A stretch of 64,000 nt of DNA from Planctomycetota bacterium (GTDB taxonomy: Bacteria; Planctomycetota; Phycisphaerae; Phycisphaerales; Phycisphaeraceae): the NCBI GenBank assembly GCA_024279275.1, contig JAJRRS010000006.1, forward strand, positions 18,903 to 82,902, in the 5' to 3' direction. The position numbers and the translations under genes are program-made. This document shows positions 45,361 to 52,939 of the stretch, piece by piece. Within the stretch, counting starts at the first letter, position 1. Each line of letters begins with the position of its first letter. Under the pieces are notes generated by a model. That model was not told the origin of the DNA and searched no databases. It was given only the letters and a program-made list of their open reading frames with translations.

Positions 45361-46863
45361 ATGCCCGACCTCTGGGAGCAAACCCGCCAGGACCACCTAC
45401 GCGCCGCCCAACCGCTGGCCGTGCGCATGCGCCCACGCACCCTCGATGAGTTCGCAGGTCAGTCACACTTTCTGGGCGAAGGCAAACTCCTGCGCCGCAT
45501 GCTCCAGGCCGACCGCCTCACCAGCGTTATTTTCTACGGCCCACCCGGCACCGGGAAAACCACACTCGCCGAACTCATTGCCGCCTACACCAAGCGACAC
45601 TTCGATCGCGCTAATGCGGCAGCCATCGGTGTCAAAGACGTCCGCGACATCCTCCAACACGCTCGCAAACGCCTCGAAAACGACGGCCGACGCACCATCT
45701 TCTTCCTCGACGAGATCCACCGCTTCAACCGCGCACAACAAGACGTCCTGCTCGGCGACGTCGAGCGGGGCATCATCACACTCATCGGCGCGACCACGGA
45801 GAACCCCTTCTTCGCCATCAACTCTCCCCTGGTCAGCCGGTCGCAGGTCTTCCAGTTCCAGCCGTTGGACGAAGGCGCCATCACCGACCTCATCAACCAC
45901 GCCCTCCAGGACAAAGATCGCGGCTACGGCCAACAAAACATCCAACTGGACGACGACGCCCTCGCCCACTGGGCCACCGCCTGCGACGGCGACGCCCGCC
46001 GCGCGCTGACCGCATTAGAAATCGCGGTGTTATCTTCCATCCCTCAGCCCCCGGCTTTGCCGGGGGATCACACCACGGTTGACTCATCCCCCGGCAAAGC
46101 CGAGGGCTATGGGACGGAAAGTAATAGTTCCCCCGAACCCCGAATCCACATCACCCTCAGTATCGCCGAACAATCCATCCAGCAAAAAGCCCCGGTCTAC
46201 GACGGCACGGGTGATGGCCATTACGACGCCGCCTCCGCGCTCATCAAGTCCATGCGCGGCAGCGACCCCGACGCCGCGATTTACTGGCTTGCAAAAATGC
46301 TCCACGCTGGTGAAGACCCGATGTTCATCGCCCGCCGTATCGCCATCCTCGCCAGTGAAGACGTCGGCAACGCTGACCCCCAGGCCATCCAGATCGCCGC
46401 CGCCGCCTACGACCTGACCCACCGCATCGGCCTGCCCGAGTGCAAGTACGCACTCGCCCAGGCGGTTACCTACCTCGCCACCGCTCCAAAGAGTAACGCC
46501 GCCACACTCGCCATCGCGGAAGCGATGTCCGATGTCCACCACAACCGCACACTCCCGATCCCCAAATCCCTACGCGACGCTCATTACAGCGGTGCCAAGC
46601 AACTCGGCCACGGCCAGGGATATAAGTACGCCCACGACAGCGACACCGGCTTCGTCGATCAGGACTACCTGGGCATCGACAAAACCTTCTACCACCCAAC
46701 CGACCGCGGCTATGAAAAAACCATCCAAAAATACATGCAATGGATCGACGCCCAACGGTCAAAGCCACGCATGACATCCGCTTCTAATACCCCGGCCCAG
46801 ACGGCTTCACCCGCCGTCAAATCCCCCCTCGTTGGCGAGCCAAACCCAATCGTGCCGAAATAA
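45361..46863 (+). CDS. rarA: Replication-associated recombination ATPase RarA (MgsA)
   Basis: 500 residues; a clamp-loader-like AAA+ ATPase acting at stalled replication forks. Walker A YGPPGTGKTTLAE (59-71), Walker B IFFLDEIHRFN, sensor 1 LIGATTENPFFAIN, then the RarA C-terminal tetramerisation part (KSMRGSDPDAAIYWLAKML, GYKYAHDSDTGFVDQDYLG). Compared with other RarA proteins it has an insertion of about 35 residues near 225-260, encoded by a palindrome pair, between the ATPase lid and the conserved QKAPVYDGTGDGHYD. The C-terminus has a further tail of about 30 residues. The start is ATG 45361; TATCAT lies 6 nt before it. Confidence 0.93.
   Translation: MPDLWEQTRQDHLRAAQPLAVRMRPRTLDEFAGQSHFLGEGKLLRRMLQADRLTSVIFYGPPGTGKTTLAELIAAYTKRHFDRANAAAIGVKDVRDILQHARKRLENDGRRTIFFLDEIHRFNRAQQDVLLGDVERGIITLIGATTENPFFAINSPLVSRSQVFQFQPLDEGAITDLINHALQDKDRGYGQQNIQLDDDALAHWATACDGDARRALTALEIAVLSSIPQPPALPGDHTTVDSSPGKAEGYGTESNSSPEPRIHITLSIAEQSIQQKAPVYDGTGDGHYDAASALIKSMRGSDPDAAIYWLAKMLHAGEDPMFIARRIAILASEDVGNADPQAIQIAAAAYDLTHRIGLPECKYALAQAVTYLATAPKSNAATLAIAEAMSDVHHNRTLPIPKSLRDAHYSGAKQLGHGQGYKYAHDSDTGFVDQDYLGIDKTFYHPTDRGYEKTIQKYMQWIDAQRSKPRMTSASNTPAQTASPAVKSPLVGEPNPIVPK
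46045..46113. repeat. CATAGCCCCCGGC palindrome pair inside rarA
   Basis: CCCCCGGC-TTT-GCCGGGGG (46048-46066) and the opposed CCCCCGGC-AAA-GCCGAGGG (46088-46106), ending in CTATGGG. The spacing and orientation equal a REPIN. The host frame stays open and gains Pro/Gly/Ser residues. Confidence 0.88.
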
Positions 46864-46948
46864 CACCAAGGGGATAGACTAGACACACGCATCCGCAACC
46901 ACACCCAGGCCAGGGATTGGCCTGACACAGACCAGGAAGGTCAGCATC

Positions 46949-48151
46949 ATGGTCCTCAGCTCACAAACCCCCCGCGCCGGCGCATCTCGCCAGTACATGT
47001 CTTCCAGGCCACGCAACGGCATCAAGTGGCGCTGGGTCGCAGCCATCGCCCTGGTTCTCGCATCGATGTACCTCTTCGCCTGGCCTGACAGCGACAGCGG
47101 CCCCACCATCACGAATTCTGCTGTGCAACCCGCCACCACACAAGCCGGCCAACCTGTCGATCACGACGCATACGCCAACGCCGTCGGCCAAGCCAACCCG
47201 GGGCCCACCTCCACCAAAGAGATGTCGCCCCCCAGGGAACTTGGGGCGGGATCACCGCCTGCCCCCGTCGTTCAGACCATCGGCATCGCAGAGACAAAGA
47301 CCACCGCGTTGGCAAACCCAAACCCGCCACGCACCCACAACGCGCAACCACCCGCCCACACCGGCCCAACCTCCGCGCAAGCCACCTCACAACTCACCCG
47401 TGGCATGAGCATGATCCGCGAGGGCCGTCTCGTCCAGGGTCGAAAAGAACTCAGCCAACTCCTGTTCGCCGCTGACGACGCCAACCTCTCCCCGCTGGAT
47501 GCACAGACCGTCCGCGACACGCTCGCCAGCGTCAACAAGCAACTGGTCTTTTCCGACGAAATAATCCCGGGCGACCCGATCGCCGAATCCTACCTCGTCC
47601 AGTCCGGCGACTACCTCTCACGCATCGCACCCCGGTACGGCATCCCTTACCAGTTCATCGAACGCATCAATCGCATCAAGGCCGAACGCCTCCAGGCAGG
47701 CAAACCCATCAAGGTCATCAAAGGACCATTCCATGCACGCATCAGCAAAAGCGACTACCGCATGGATATCTACGTCCTCGACCCCGACGGCCAACCCATT
47801 TACATACGCAGCTTCCCCGTGGGCCTGGGCAAGACAGACTCCACACCCAACGGTGCCTTCATCGTCACACCCAACTCCAAAGTCACAAACCCCTCCTGGC
47901 GCAACCCACGCACGGGCGAATTCTTCGCCAAGAACAACCCCAATATCCCCATCGGGGAGTACTGGCTCGCGCTGAAAGGCACCGACCCCAACACCGAATC
48001 CGCCACCGGCTACGGCATCCATGGCACCAACGACCCCTCCTCCATCGGACGCCAGGCCTCTATGGGCTGTATACGCATGCGAGACAAGGACATCGGACTC
48101 GTCTACGACATGCTCGAAGGCGGCACCAGCACCGTCCAGATCAACTGGTAA
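46949..48151 (+). CDS. L,D-transpeptidase with LysM domain (YkuD family)
   Basis: 400 residues. One N-terminal membrane helix (WVAAIALVLASMYLFAWP) anchors it, and a Pro/Thr-rich linker follows. A LysM domain spans about 210-256 (YLVQSGDYLSRIAPRYGIPY) and the YkuD catalytic domain about 265-400: PVGLGKTDSTPNGAF, IHGTNDPSSIG and ASMGCIRMRDKD with the catalytic cysteine near 376 and its histidine. Such enzymes make 3-3 cross-links in peptidoglycan or attach proteins to it. Its presence fits the now established view that planctomycetes have peptidoglycan. GAAGGT precedes ATG 46949. Confidence 0.92.
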   Translation: MVLSSQTPRAGASRQYMSSRPRNGIKWRWVAAIALVLASMYLFAWPDSDSGPTITNSAVQPATTQAGQPVDHDAYANAVGQANPGPTSTKEMSPPRELGAGSPPAPVVQTIGIAETKTTALANPNPPRTHNAQPPAHTGPTSAQATSQLTRGMSMIREGRLVQGRKELSQLLFAADDANLSPLDAQTVRDTLASVNKQLVFSDEIIPGDPIAESYLVQSGDYLSRIAPRYGIPYQFIERINRIKAERLQAGKPIKVIKGPFHARISKSDYRMDIYVLDPDGQPIYIRSFPVGLGKTDSTPNGAFIVTPNSKVTNPSWRNPRTGEFFAKNNPNIPIGEYWLALKGTDPNTESATGYGIHGTNDPSSIGRQASMGCIRMRDKDIGLVYDMLEGGTSTVQINW

Positions 48152-48514
48152 CCCACAACGGTCAGCGATCTACATAACTCCACCCCCCCCCCACGCCGCC
48201 CCTGAGTCCGCGAAGGGGCGGATGGTCTTCTCCCTCCTCCCCATCTTAAAAATTACAAATCAGCCCTCTCCCTCCCCACCTCAGCACTCAGCACTCAAAG
48301 CTCACCCCTCCCGTACACCGTCCTTTCCTCACATCATCAATCACAAATCAAAAATCATAAATGCCCACGCCCCCACCCCTATCCCTTTCACCTCACCGCA
48401 CATACGCCGACAATCCAGGCAATCTGGGGTATCTGTATGTGATCTAAAGTCCATGCCGCCTGCCCCGCTTGGGAGAAGCAGAGAAAAAAACAATACAAAT
48501 TCACTCTGTAACGG

Positions 48515-48542
48515 TTGAATATCCGCCACACTGAGCTATTAT
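48515..48542 (+). promoter_or_regulatory. Promoter of the structured-RNA candidate
   Basis: TTGAAT (48515-48520), 16 bp, TATTAT (48537-48542). Confidence 0.55.
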
Positions 48543-48548
48543 GTAACT

Positions 48549-48838
48549 GCAGACGCGGAGGGGTGACCGGAGGAGGAGAAACCACCGCCACCAGAGTAAC
48601 CGCAATCAAGTCCTTTTAGGTCTTGTTGTCTACTCGCATCCGCACACTGCAGCGCCGCTTCTGGAGGGGAATCCGTATGGGGCGCGCGTTTACGCACGGC
48701 AATCCCTGCCCGTGTGATTTTAGGATTCTGAGATACCCTCACATCCTGCCGACTCCGGCAGGACTGATCGTATCCCGACTAAGCTTTCTCCCCTCCGTGG
48801 TGACCGGGCGCGAGATATCGCCCCGGCCGCCTTTTTTT
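48549..48838 (+). ncRNA. Candidate structured RNA of about 290 nt
   Basis: It starts 7 nt after a TTGAAT/TATTAT promoter and ends in a Rho-independent terminator: CCGGGCG (48804-48810) pairs with CGCCCCGG (48819-48826), then seven T (48832-48838). CGGAGGGG near 48555 can pair with CCCCTCCG near 48791 and would close the whole molecule. Internal hairpins include TCCTGCCG-ACTC-CGGCAGGA, CACGG...CCGTG and CAAGTCC-TTTTA-GGTCTTG. It does not match the conserved cores of RNase P, tmRNA, SRP or 6S RNA as I know them. The next plus-strand gene is over 1 kb away, so it is probably independent. Confidence 0.5.
48804..48838 (+). terminator. Rho-independent terminator of the RNA candidate
   Basis: GC-rich stem CCGGGCG/CGCCCCGG with a one-base bulge, then TTTTTTT. 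The following ATGCGCG is shared with the end of the minus-strand RNA candidate at 37683. Confidence 0.7.
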
Positions 48839-48918
48839 ATGCGCGCATCGCAGCCGATCATCTACTCCAGCCGTCTCATCTCCCCATGAAGCGCCACGAC
48901 TTGTCGCGTTTCTTTCTT

Positions 48919-48949
48919 AATCTGTGTCATCATCGCAATCTGTGGATAC
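48919..48949. repeat. Degenerate single arm of the AATCTGCG...GGATAC repeat
   Basis: The right arm of the 37584-37614 element with several substitutions, at a convergent gene junction. Confidence 0.6.
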
Positions 48950-49009
48950 TTCCCATCCTTGTATTTCTCTACGCCTCCTGTAGTGAAATGCCCCTGCCCT
49001 AAATCAAGT

Positions 49010-49936
49010 TCAACCATCAATCTGCTTTCGCCCCCCAACCACCCGCGCAACCCCCATCACGTCCGGCCAATACGTCATCTCCATTGCCTCCAGCACCGCT
49101 GGATCAATCCGACCATGCTCCGGCTGCGCACCTACCGGATCGACTTGGGGCACCACACCCAGCACCTTCACCCCCGTCAATTTCTCAAGCCATATCCGGT
49201 TACTCGCGATGGCCGGATCATCTGTCTCGACCGGGTCCACGATGTATCCATTAATCACCAGCCCGGCGACCTTGCAACCCGCCTGTTTGAGAAGCCGTGC
49301 TGTCATTGCTGTGTGGTTCAGTGTCCCAAGGCCCGCCCGCACAACGATCAGCACCGGGAAGCCAATCGCCACAATAAAATCCAGCACCGTATACCTCGGC
49401 CGATCCGGGTCCAACGGCACCATCAACCCGCCAACACCCTCCATCAACAACGCATCGGATTCACGCTCCAATACAGCCAGGCTCCGCCCAAGCGCCGCCC
49501 AGTCGATCGGCTCGCCAGCTTGTTGTGCTGCGACCGCTGGGGCAAGGGGGGCGGCAAACCGGATCGGATTAATCACGTTCAACGGCTGCTTGCAGTCCGC
49601 GAAGTGCGCCAACGCCTCGGCATCCCCATGCACCAGACCCTCGCGCTCATGCCGACACCCGCTGGCGAACGGCTTACTCACCCCCAACCGAACCCCCCCC
49701 GGATTCCCCGGCACCCCCGGTTCCCCCGGTTCCCCCGGTTCCCCCGGTTCCCCCGGTTCCCCCAACAACCCGCTCGCCTCAGGCAATCCGGGGGATCCGG
49801 GGGATCCGGGTGAGCCGGGGGACTGTCGCCTTATCGCTGCTGCGATCGCACAGGTGATCAGCGTCTTGCCCACCCCCGTGTCTGTCCCGGTGATAAACAG
49901 CCCCGGCTTACCGCCTTGAATGAGTGGATGGTCCAT
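49010..49936 (-). CDS. bioD: Dethiobiotin synthetase with collagen-like insert
   Basis: 308 residues, about 70 more than usual. It makes dethiobiotin from diaminopelargonate, CO2 and ATP. The P-loop is FITGTDTGVGKTLITC (14-29), SKPFASGC carries the substrate lysine, MEGVGGLMVPLD is the family core, and VVRAGLGTLNHTAMTARLL follows. Between the first helix and SKPFASGC lie about 45 residues of Gly-x-Pro triplets (GEPGEPGEPGEPG), encoded by a minisatellite. The insertion is at a surface loop, so activity may be retained. TATCAT 6 nt before ATG 49936 suggests a leaderless start. No other bio gene is near. Confidence 0.9.
   Translation of the reverse strand: MDHPLIQGGKPGLFITGTDTGVGKTLITCAIAAAIRRQSPGSPGSPGSPGLPEASGLLGEPGEPGEPGEPGEPGVPGNPGGVRLGVSKPFASGCRHEREGLVHGDAEALAHFADCKQPLNVINPIRFAAPLAPAVAAQQAGEPIDWAALGRSLAVLERESDALLMEGVGGLMVPLDPDRPRYTVLDFIVAIGFPVLIVVRAGLGTLNHTAMTARLLKQAGCKVAGLVINGYIVDPVETDDPAIASNRIWLEKLTGVKVLGVVPQVDPVGAQPEHGRIDPAVLEAMEMTYWPDVMGVARVVGGRKQIDG
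49693..49822. repeat. In-frame 9-bp minisatellite in bioD
   Basis: Six consecutive near-copies of CCCCCGGTT (Gly-Glu-Pro on the coding strand), a spacer, then copies of CCGGGGGAT in the opposite sense (Gly-Ser-Pro). The two halves face each other and can form a long imperfect hairpin. Confidence 0.9.
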
Positions 49937-49942
49937 CGCCTC

Positions 49943-49948
49943 ATGATA
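49943..49948 (-). promoter_or_regulatory. -10-like TATCAT for bioD
   Basis: TATCAT, 6 nt (GAGGCG), ATG. The GAGG is too close to the start to serve as a Shine-Dalgarno. Confidence 0.5.
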
Positions 49949-50041
49949 GCCGGGCCGAATATCAGTGGAAGAACCTGTATTTCACGGTTTTGACTCCAAT
50001 AGGGTCGTATCCTCGAAATCACGCCCCTTATCTGAAAATAA

Positions 50042-50116
50042 TGAGATTCAATCTCAACAAAGTTGTGCGCCCCGGCTTCGCCGTATAGACTTTCATGGAA
50101 TTGAAACTCAATCTCA
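50042..50116 (+). promoter_or_regulatory. Promoter with two Fur-like operators upstream of the pseudopilin gene
   Basis: TGAGATTCAATCTCA (50042-50056) is a perfect 7-1-7 palindrome, the geometry of Fur boxes. A second, imperfect copy TGAAACTCAATCTCA lies at 50102-50116. Between them TTGTGC (50063-50068), 17 bp and TAGACT (50086-50091) form a plausible promoter, so the boxes flank the start point as expected for repression. Which Fur-family member (Fur, Zur, PerR) would bind is not readable. Confidence 0.5.
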
Positions 50117-50135
50117 ATACGAAGCAGGTGGAAAT

Positions 50136-51128
50136 ATGCCTAATCAACTGAAATCACCCCTGTCCATACGACTCGGTGCGACCTTGCACGGTATTTCTAC
50201 AAGTCAGCAACCTCGTCGCCGGGGAACCGGGGGAACCGGGGGGGCCGGTCTGGCCCGGGGGGGGAGCGGAGGGGCCGTCGGCTTTACGCTGATCGAATTG
50301 CTTGTCGTGATCTCCATCATCGCGCTGCTGGTCGGCATCCTTCTGCCCGCGCTCGGTGCCGCCCGCCGATCCGCGTTGTCGCTTAAGAGCGTCAGCAATC
50401 TTCGGCAGGTCGGGATTGGCCTTGCCTCCTACACCACCGAACGCAAGGGTTTCTACCCGATCCACTCCTCCTCGATCCCCAAGATCGCCAACGTCAAGCC
50501 GCGCTGGGCAGACTACATCTTCCCGTATCTTAATAATGTCGATGTCTACCGCAGCCCGAATCTTGATGAACGCGAGATCACGGAATTAACCAAACCCTTT
50601 TGGCACGAGGTCAGTGACACCGACGCCGAGGCCGCTGTGCGTTCAGGCGGTGGCGTTGCTAAAGCAGTGATCCCCGCCGACCCCGCTGTCCACGGCGGGT
50701 ACGGCTACAACTTCCAATACCTGGGCAACGCACGCGATTCGGTCATGTTCAACGGCCGCGAGTCCGATCTCATTGCGCCCTCAGACACCGTCGTCGTCGG
50801 CGACACAGCCGGGTCGCGCAAAAGTGGTGAACCCGGCGACGGTGGGGCGGCGGCCTACGCATTGGACCCGCCACTAGGCTCCGCGCGCGGCAGCGGTAAA
50901 GGCTCTTACTACGAGGGCGGCGGCGACGAGAACACCGGCACCTACGACCCGGAGTTCAAGTACTCCCTCCGCTCGTTCCCCGCTGAACGAAACAACGGCC
51001 AGGCAGGTTTTGTCTTTGCCGACGGACACGGGACCAACCTCAAACGCGCACAGATCGACGACTACAACGACGACGGCTTCGCTGACAACGGCTACTGGAA
51101 CGGCCTGGGTAACGCGAACACACGCTGA
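50136..51128 (+). CDS. Type II pseudopilin-like protein (prepilin N-terminal cleavage motif)
   Basis: 330 residues. About 50 residues of leader, including a Gly-rich minisatellite-encoded stretch (RRRGTGGTGGAGLARGG), precede the cleavage motif GFTLIELLVVISIIALL. The stem helix continues to LPALGAARRSALSL. The C-terminal domain resembles the planctomycete DUF1559-like pseudopilins, ending with FVFADGHGTNLKR, a variant of the H-X9-DG motif. These proteins are numerous in planctomycetes; their function is poorly known. A leader this long is unusual. GGTGG lies 6 nt before ATG 50136. The promoter region carries two Fur-like palindromes. Confidence 0.85.
   Translation: MPNQLKSPLSIRLGATLHGISTSQQPRRRGTGGTGGAGLARGGSGGAVGFTLIELLVVISIIALLVGILLPALGAARRSALSLKSVSNLRQVGIGLASYTTERKGFYPIHSSSIPKIANVKPRWADYIFPYLNNVDVYRSPNLDEREITELTKPFWHEVSDTDAEAAVRSGGGVAKAVIPADPAVHGGYGYNFQYLGNARDSVMFNGRESDLIAPSDTVVVGDTAGSRKSGEPGDGGAAAYALDPPLGSARGSGKGSYYEGGGDENTGTYDPEFKYSLRSFPAERNNGQAGFVFADGHGTNLKRAQIDDYNDDGFADNGYWNGLGNANTR
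50219..50272. repeat. In-frame GGGGGAACC minisatellite in the pseudopilin leader
   Basis: Near-copies of GGGGAACCG and then G-rich degenerate units, encoding Gly/Thr/Ala-rich residues between the start and the cleavage motif. Confidence 0.75.
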
Positions 51129-51176
51129 CTAACGTGCGATCCATAGACGCATGGACGTCGCCACAGCGGGCGTGTT

Positions 51177-51428
51177 TTATAACGGCAGTTCTGCCTTGAA
51201 CCGCCGCAGTTGCGATTGTTGGCGCGTGTTACTCCACAGCGCCTCGATCAGTGTGTAGATGACTTTGAGCGTCGGCAGGTACTTGGTGTTGTCCCCACGG
51301 TCCAACAGGCTCGACGTCCTTTGCAATAGTCGCCAGGCAACATCCTCGCTAAGGCGGTTGGCCATAAGCAGCGCGCGGGCACGCTCCAGTCGTTGACGCA
51401 GTGCCAGGATGTCTCGTTCGTTGACCAT
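51177..51428 (-). CDS. Small helical protein of unknown function
   Basis: 83 residues from ATG 51428. Strongly helical and charged (ILALRQRLERARALLMANRL, DVAWRLLQRTSSLLDRG), with a conserved-looking middle KYLPTLKVIYTLIEALW. No family recognised. GAGG lies only 4 nt before the ATG; an upstream in-frame start at 51479 would add 17 residues without helix character. A TATCAT hexamer lies near 51500. Convergent with the pseudopilin gene. Confidence 0.5.
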   Translation of the reverse strand: MVNERDILALRQRLERARALLMANRLSEDVAWRLLQRTSSLLDRGDNTKYLPTLKVIYTLIEALWSNTRQQSQLRRFKAELPL

Positions 51429-51838
51429 CGGCCCTCGGTTTGATGTGATTGCGGCGGGTCTGCCGGTGATTGCCTGCAAGGTCCGTATAACTAAGTGGAT
51501 GATACAGCCGTCACCTCCGCAAGGGGAGCCGACCGGTTCACACGCACAGCGGGTTGGGTTGTGATGCCTGTAGAGTTAGTAGCGGTTATCCGGGTTGTAA
51601 CGGTTATGACGGTATTGCCTGCTGTATCTGCGGTCTTCGGGCATTCTCAATACCAATCGTAGCGGTCTTTCATAGCCGCGGGCCTACGGCCCGTTGGATC
51701 CGCCACCGATAACTGCTGCTGCTTATCGCGCCCTGTGCTGATCGTGGCTTCCCCGGCGTGGGCTTGCCGATCATTAGGGATAACAGGCACGCCTGCTGGG
51801 TGTGCATCACTGATCAGGTCACCACGGAGATCACAATC
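51429..51838. other. 410-bp intergenic region with a single REP palindrome
   Basis: 51671-51705 reads CATAGCCGCGGGCCTACGGC and on, with hairpin GGGCC-TAC-GGCCC (51680-51692), a relative of the CATAGCCCCC family. The rest shows nothing recognisable. Confidence 0.6.
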
Positions 51839-52081
51839 ATGATCGAGCAAAAAGACGTTGACACACTGCTGGCCGAACTGGAAAACATGCGTATCACACT
51901 GATCCGCGACCGTGAGGCGGTCAAACCTAAGCTCGACGAGATGATCGCCAAGGCCAAGCAGATGCGCCAACGCGCCGCCGGCGGGAAGTTCGAGGCCTCG
52001 GTCACCAGTGTCCACGGGCTGCTCGAATCGTTGCGGGCAGGTATCCAGGCCCGGACCGCGCTTAACAAAACCGCCGCCTGA
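51839..52081 (+). CDS. Small coiled-coil protein of unknown function
   Basis: 80 residues. MIEQKDVDTLLAELENMRIT and the following REAVKPKLDEMIAKAKQMRQ form a heptad-like helix, then GKFEASVTSVHGLLESLRAG. No family recognised. GGAG 9 nt before ATG 51839 sets the start. A strong terminator follows about 50 nt after the stop, so it is probably a monocistronic gene. Confidence 0.62.
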   Translation: MIEQKDVDTLLAELENMRITLIRDREAVKPKLDEMIAKAKQMRQRAAGGKFEASVTSVHGLLESLRAGIQARTALNKTAA

Positions 52082-52133
52082 TCCTTCTTGTAGGTGCTTT
52101 GGCACCTGCTTGAATCAAGCTAAACACACCTGA

Positions 52134-52167
52134 CCACGTGCCCACAATAGCTGGCACGTGGTTTTTT
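52134..52167 (+). terminator. Rho-independent terminator
   Basis: CCACGTGCC (52134-52142) pairs with GGCACGTGG (52153-52161), followed by six T. It ends the transcript of the small coiled-coil gene. A second hairpin GGTGC-TTTG-GCACC lies just before it. Confidence 0.85.
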
Positions 52168-52320
52168 ACTGCGCTCTGTAAGCGGTAAGGTGGAATAATC
52201 CCCATCGTATTGGGGTTGAAACCCAGTGCAGCCGGAGGCTGTAGCAAGCTGTCATACGATCGCCTGCGGCCCACCCCGGCCCCCCCCCGGGTGCCAACCA
52301 ATTTATAAGGCCACAAAACG

Positions 52321-52801
52321 ATGGGATGGATGATAATTCTGGCGGTTGCAGCCGCAGCGGCACTCGCGTTCGCCAACGGGGCCAACGATAACGCCAAGGG
52401 GGTCGCCACGCTGATCGGCAGCCGATTGATGCCCTTAAACAAGGCGATCATCTTCGCCGCCGTGATGACTTTTCTAAGCCCGATCGCCGCGATTGTCTTG
52501 GCAGGGGAGTTGGCCAGCCGGTTCGGCGGCAAAGGGATTATCGACGCCGCCATGGTCAGCAACATAGCTATAGCTCTCCCTATCAGCGTCGGGATCGGCG
52601 CTTCGTTGACGGTCCTTTTAGCCACCGTCATCGGGATGCCCATCTCCACCACCCACATCAGTTGCGACAGCCTGTTTGGGATCGGCATGGTCACGCCGGG
52701 CACATATGGGGACTATCAGCAAGGTTCTGGCGGCTTGGGTCACGACTCTCCCGGTCGCGGCTGTCCTGGCGGGACTTACCTGGTACCTGTTGGGCGGGTA
52801 G
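52321..52801 (+). pseudogene. Half-length inorganic phosphate transporter (PiT), frameshifted
   Basis: The first frame starts MGWMIILAVAAAAALAFANG and contains the PiT motif GANDNAKGVATLIGS and GMPISTTHISCDSLFGIGMV. Then, near 52690, the similarity moves to another frame: AHMGTISKVLAAWVTTLPVA and AVLAGLTWYLLGG to a stop at 52801, the usual PiT C-terminus. Together they cover one repeat of the usual two-repeat transporter, about 160 residues. The shift leaves the first frame to run on into unrelated sequence. An assembly error or a genuine decayed copy are both possible. AAGG before ATG 52321. Confidence 0.72.
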
Positions 52802-52857
52802 CCTTTGCTCGACCCGTTTGCCCGGCTATGATTGATCCATACCAAGCCCCCCTCCGG

Positions 52858-52900
52858 AACGCCCCCGGACCAACCCCGGACCAACCCCGGCCCGCAACAC
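52858..52900. repeat. CCCCGGACCAA minisatellite
   Basis: Near-copies of CCCCGGACCAA before the methyltransferase gene. Related to the other CCGGGG-type minisatellites. Confidence 0.65.
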
Positions 52901-52939
52901 GGCGCACCCGAACCGAGGCCAATAGGACTTCACCGCAGC

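Larger units (their letters stand above)
48152..49009. other. 858-bp intergenic region
   Basis: No protein gene supported. It contains a structured-RNA candidate (48549-48838) and a worn single arm of the modular repeat (48919-48949). 48152-48510 shows nothing recognisable. A 70-codon frame from ATG 48677 has a good GGAGG site but runs through the terminator, so it is doubtful. Confidence 0.6.

Noticed and set aside
48700-48800. CTGAGATACCC and CTGATC in the RNA candidate resemble parts of the TPP riboswitch
   Set aside because: The GGGGTGC element, the P3 closing pair and the GCGTAGGGA box are missing or in the wrong order, and no thiamine gene follows on that strand.
48677-48889. A 70-codon gene with a GGAGG site within the RNA candidate
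   Set aside because: It reads straight through the terminator stem and T-tract and has no protein signature; kept only as a remote alternative.
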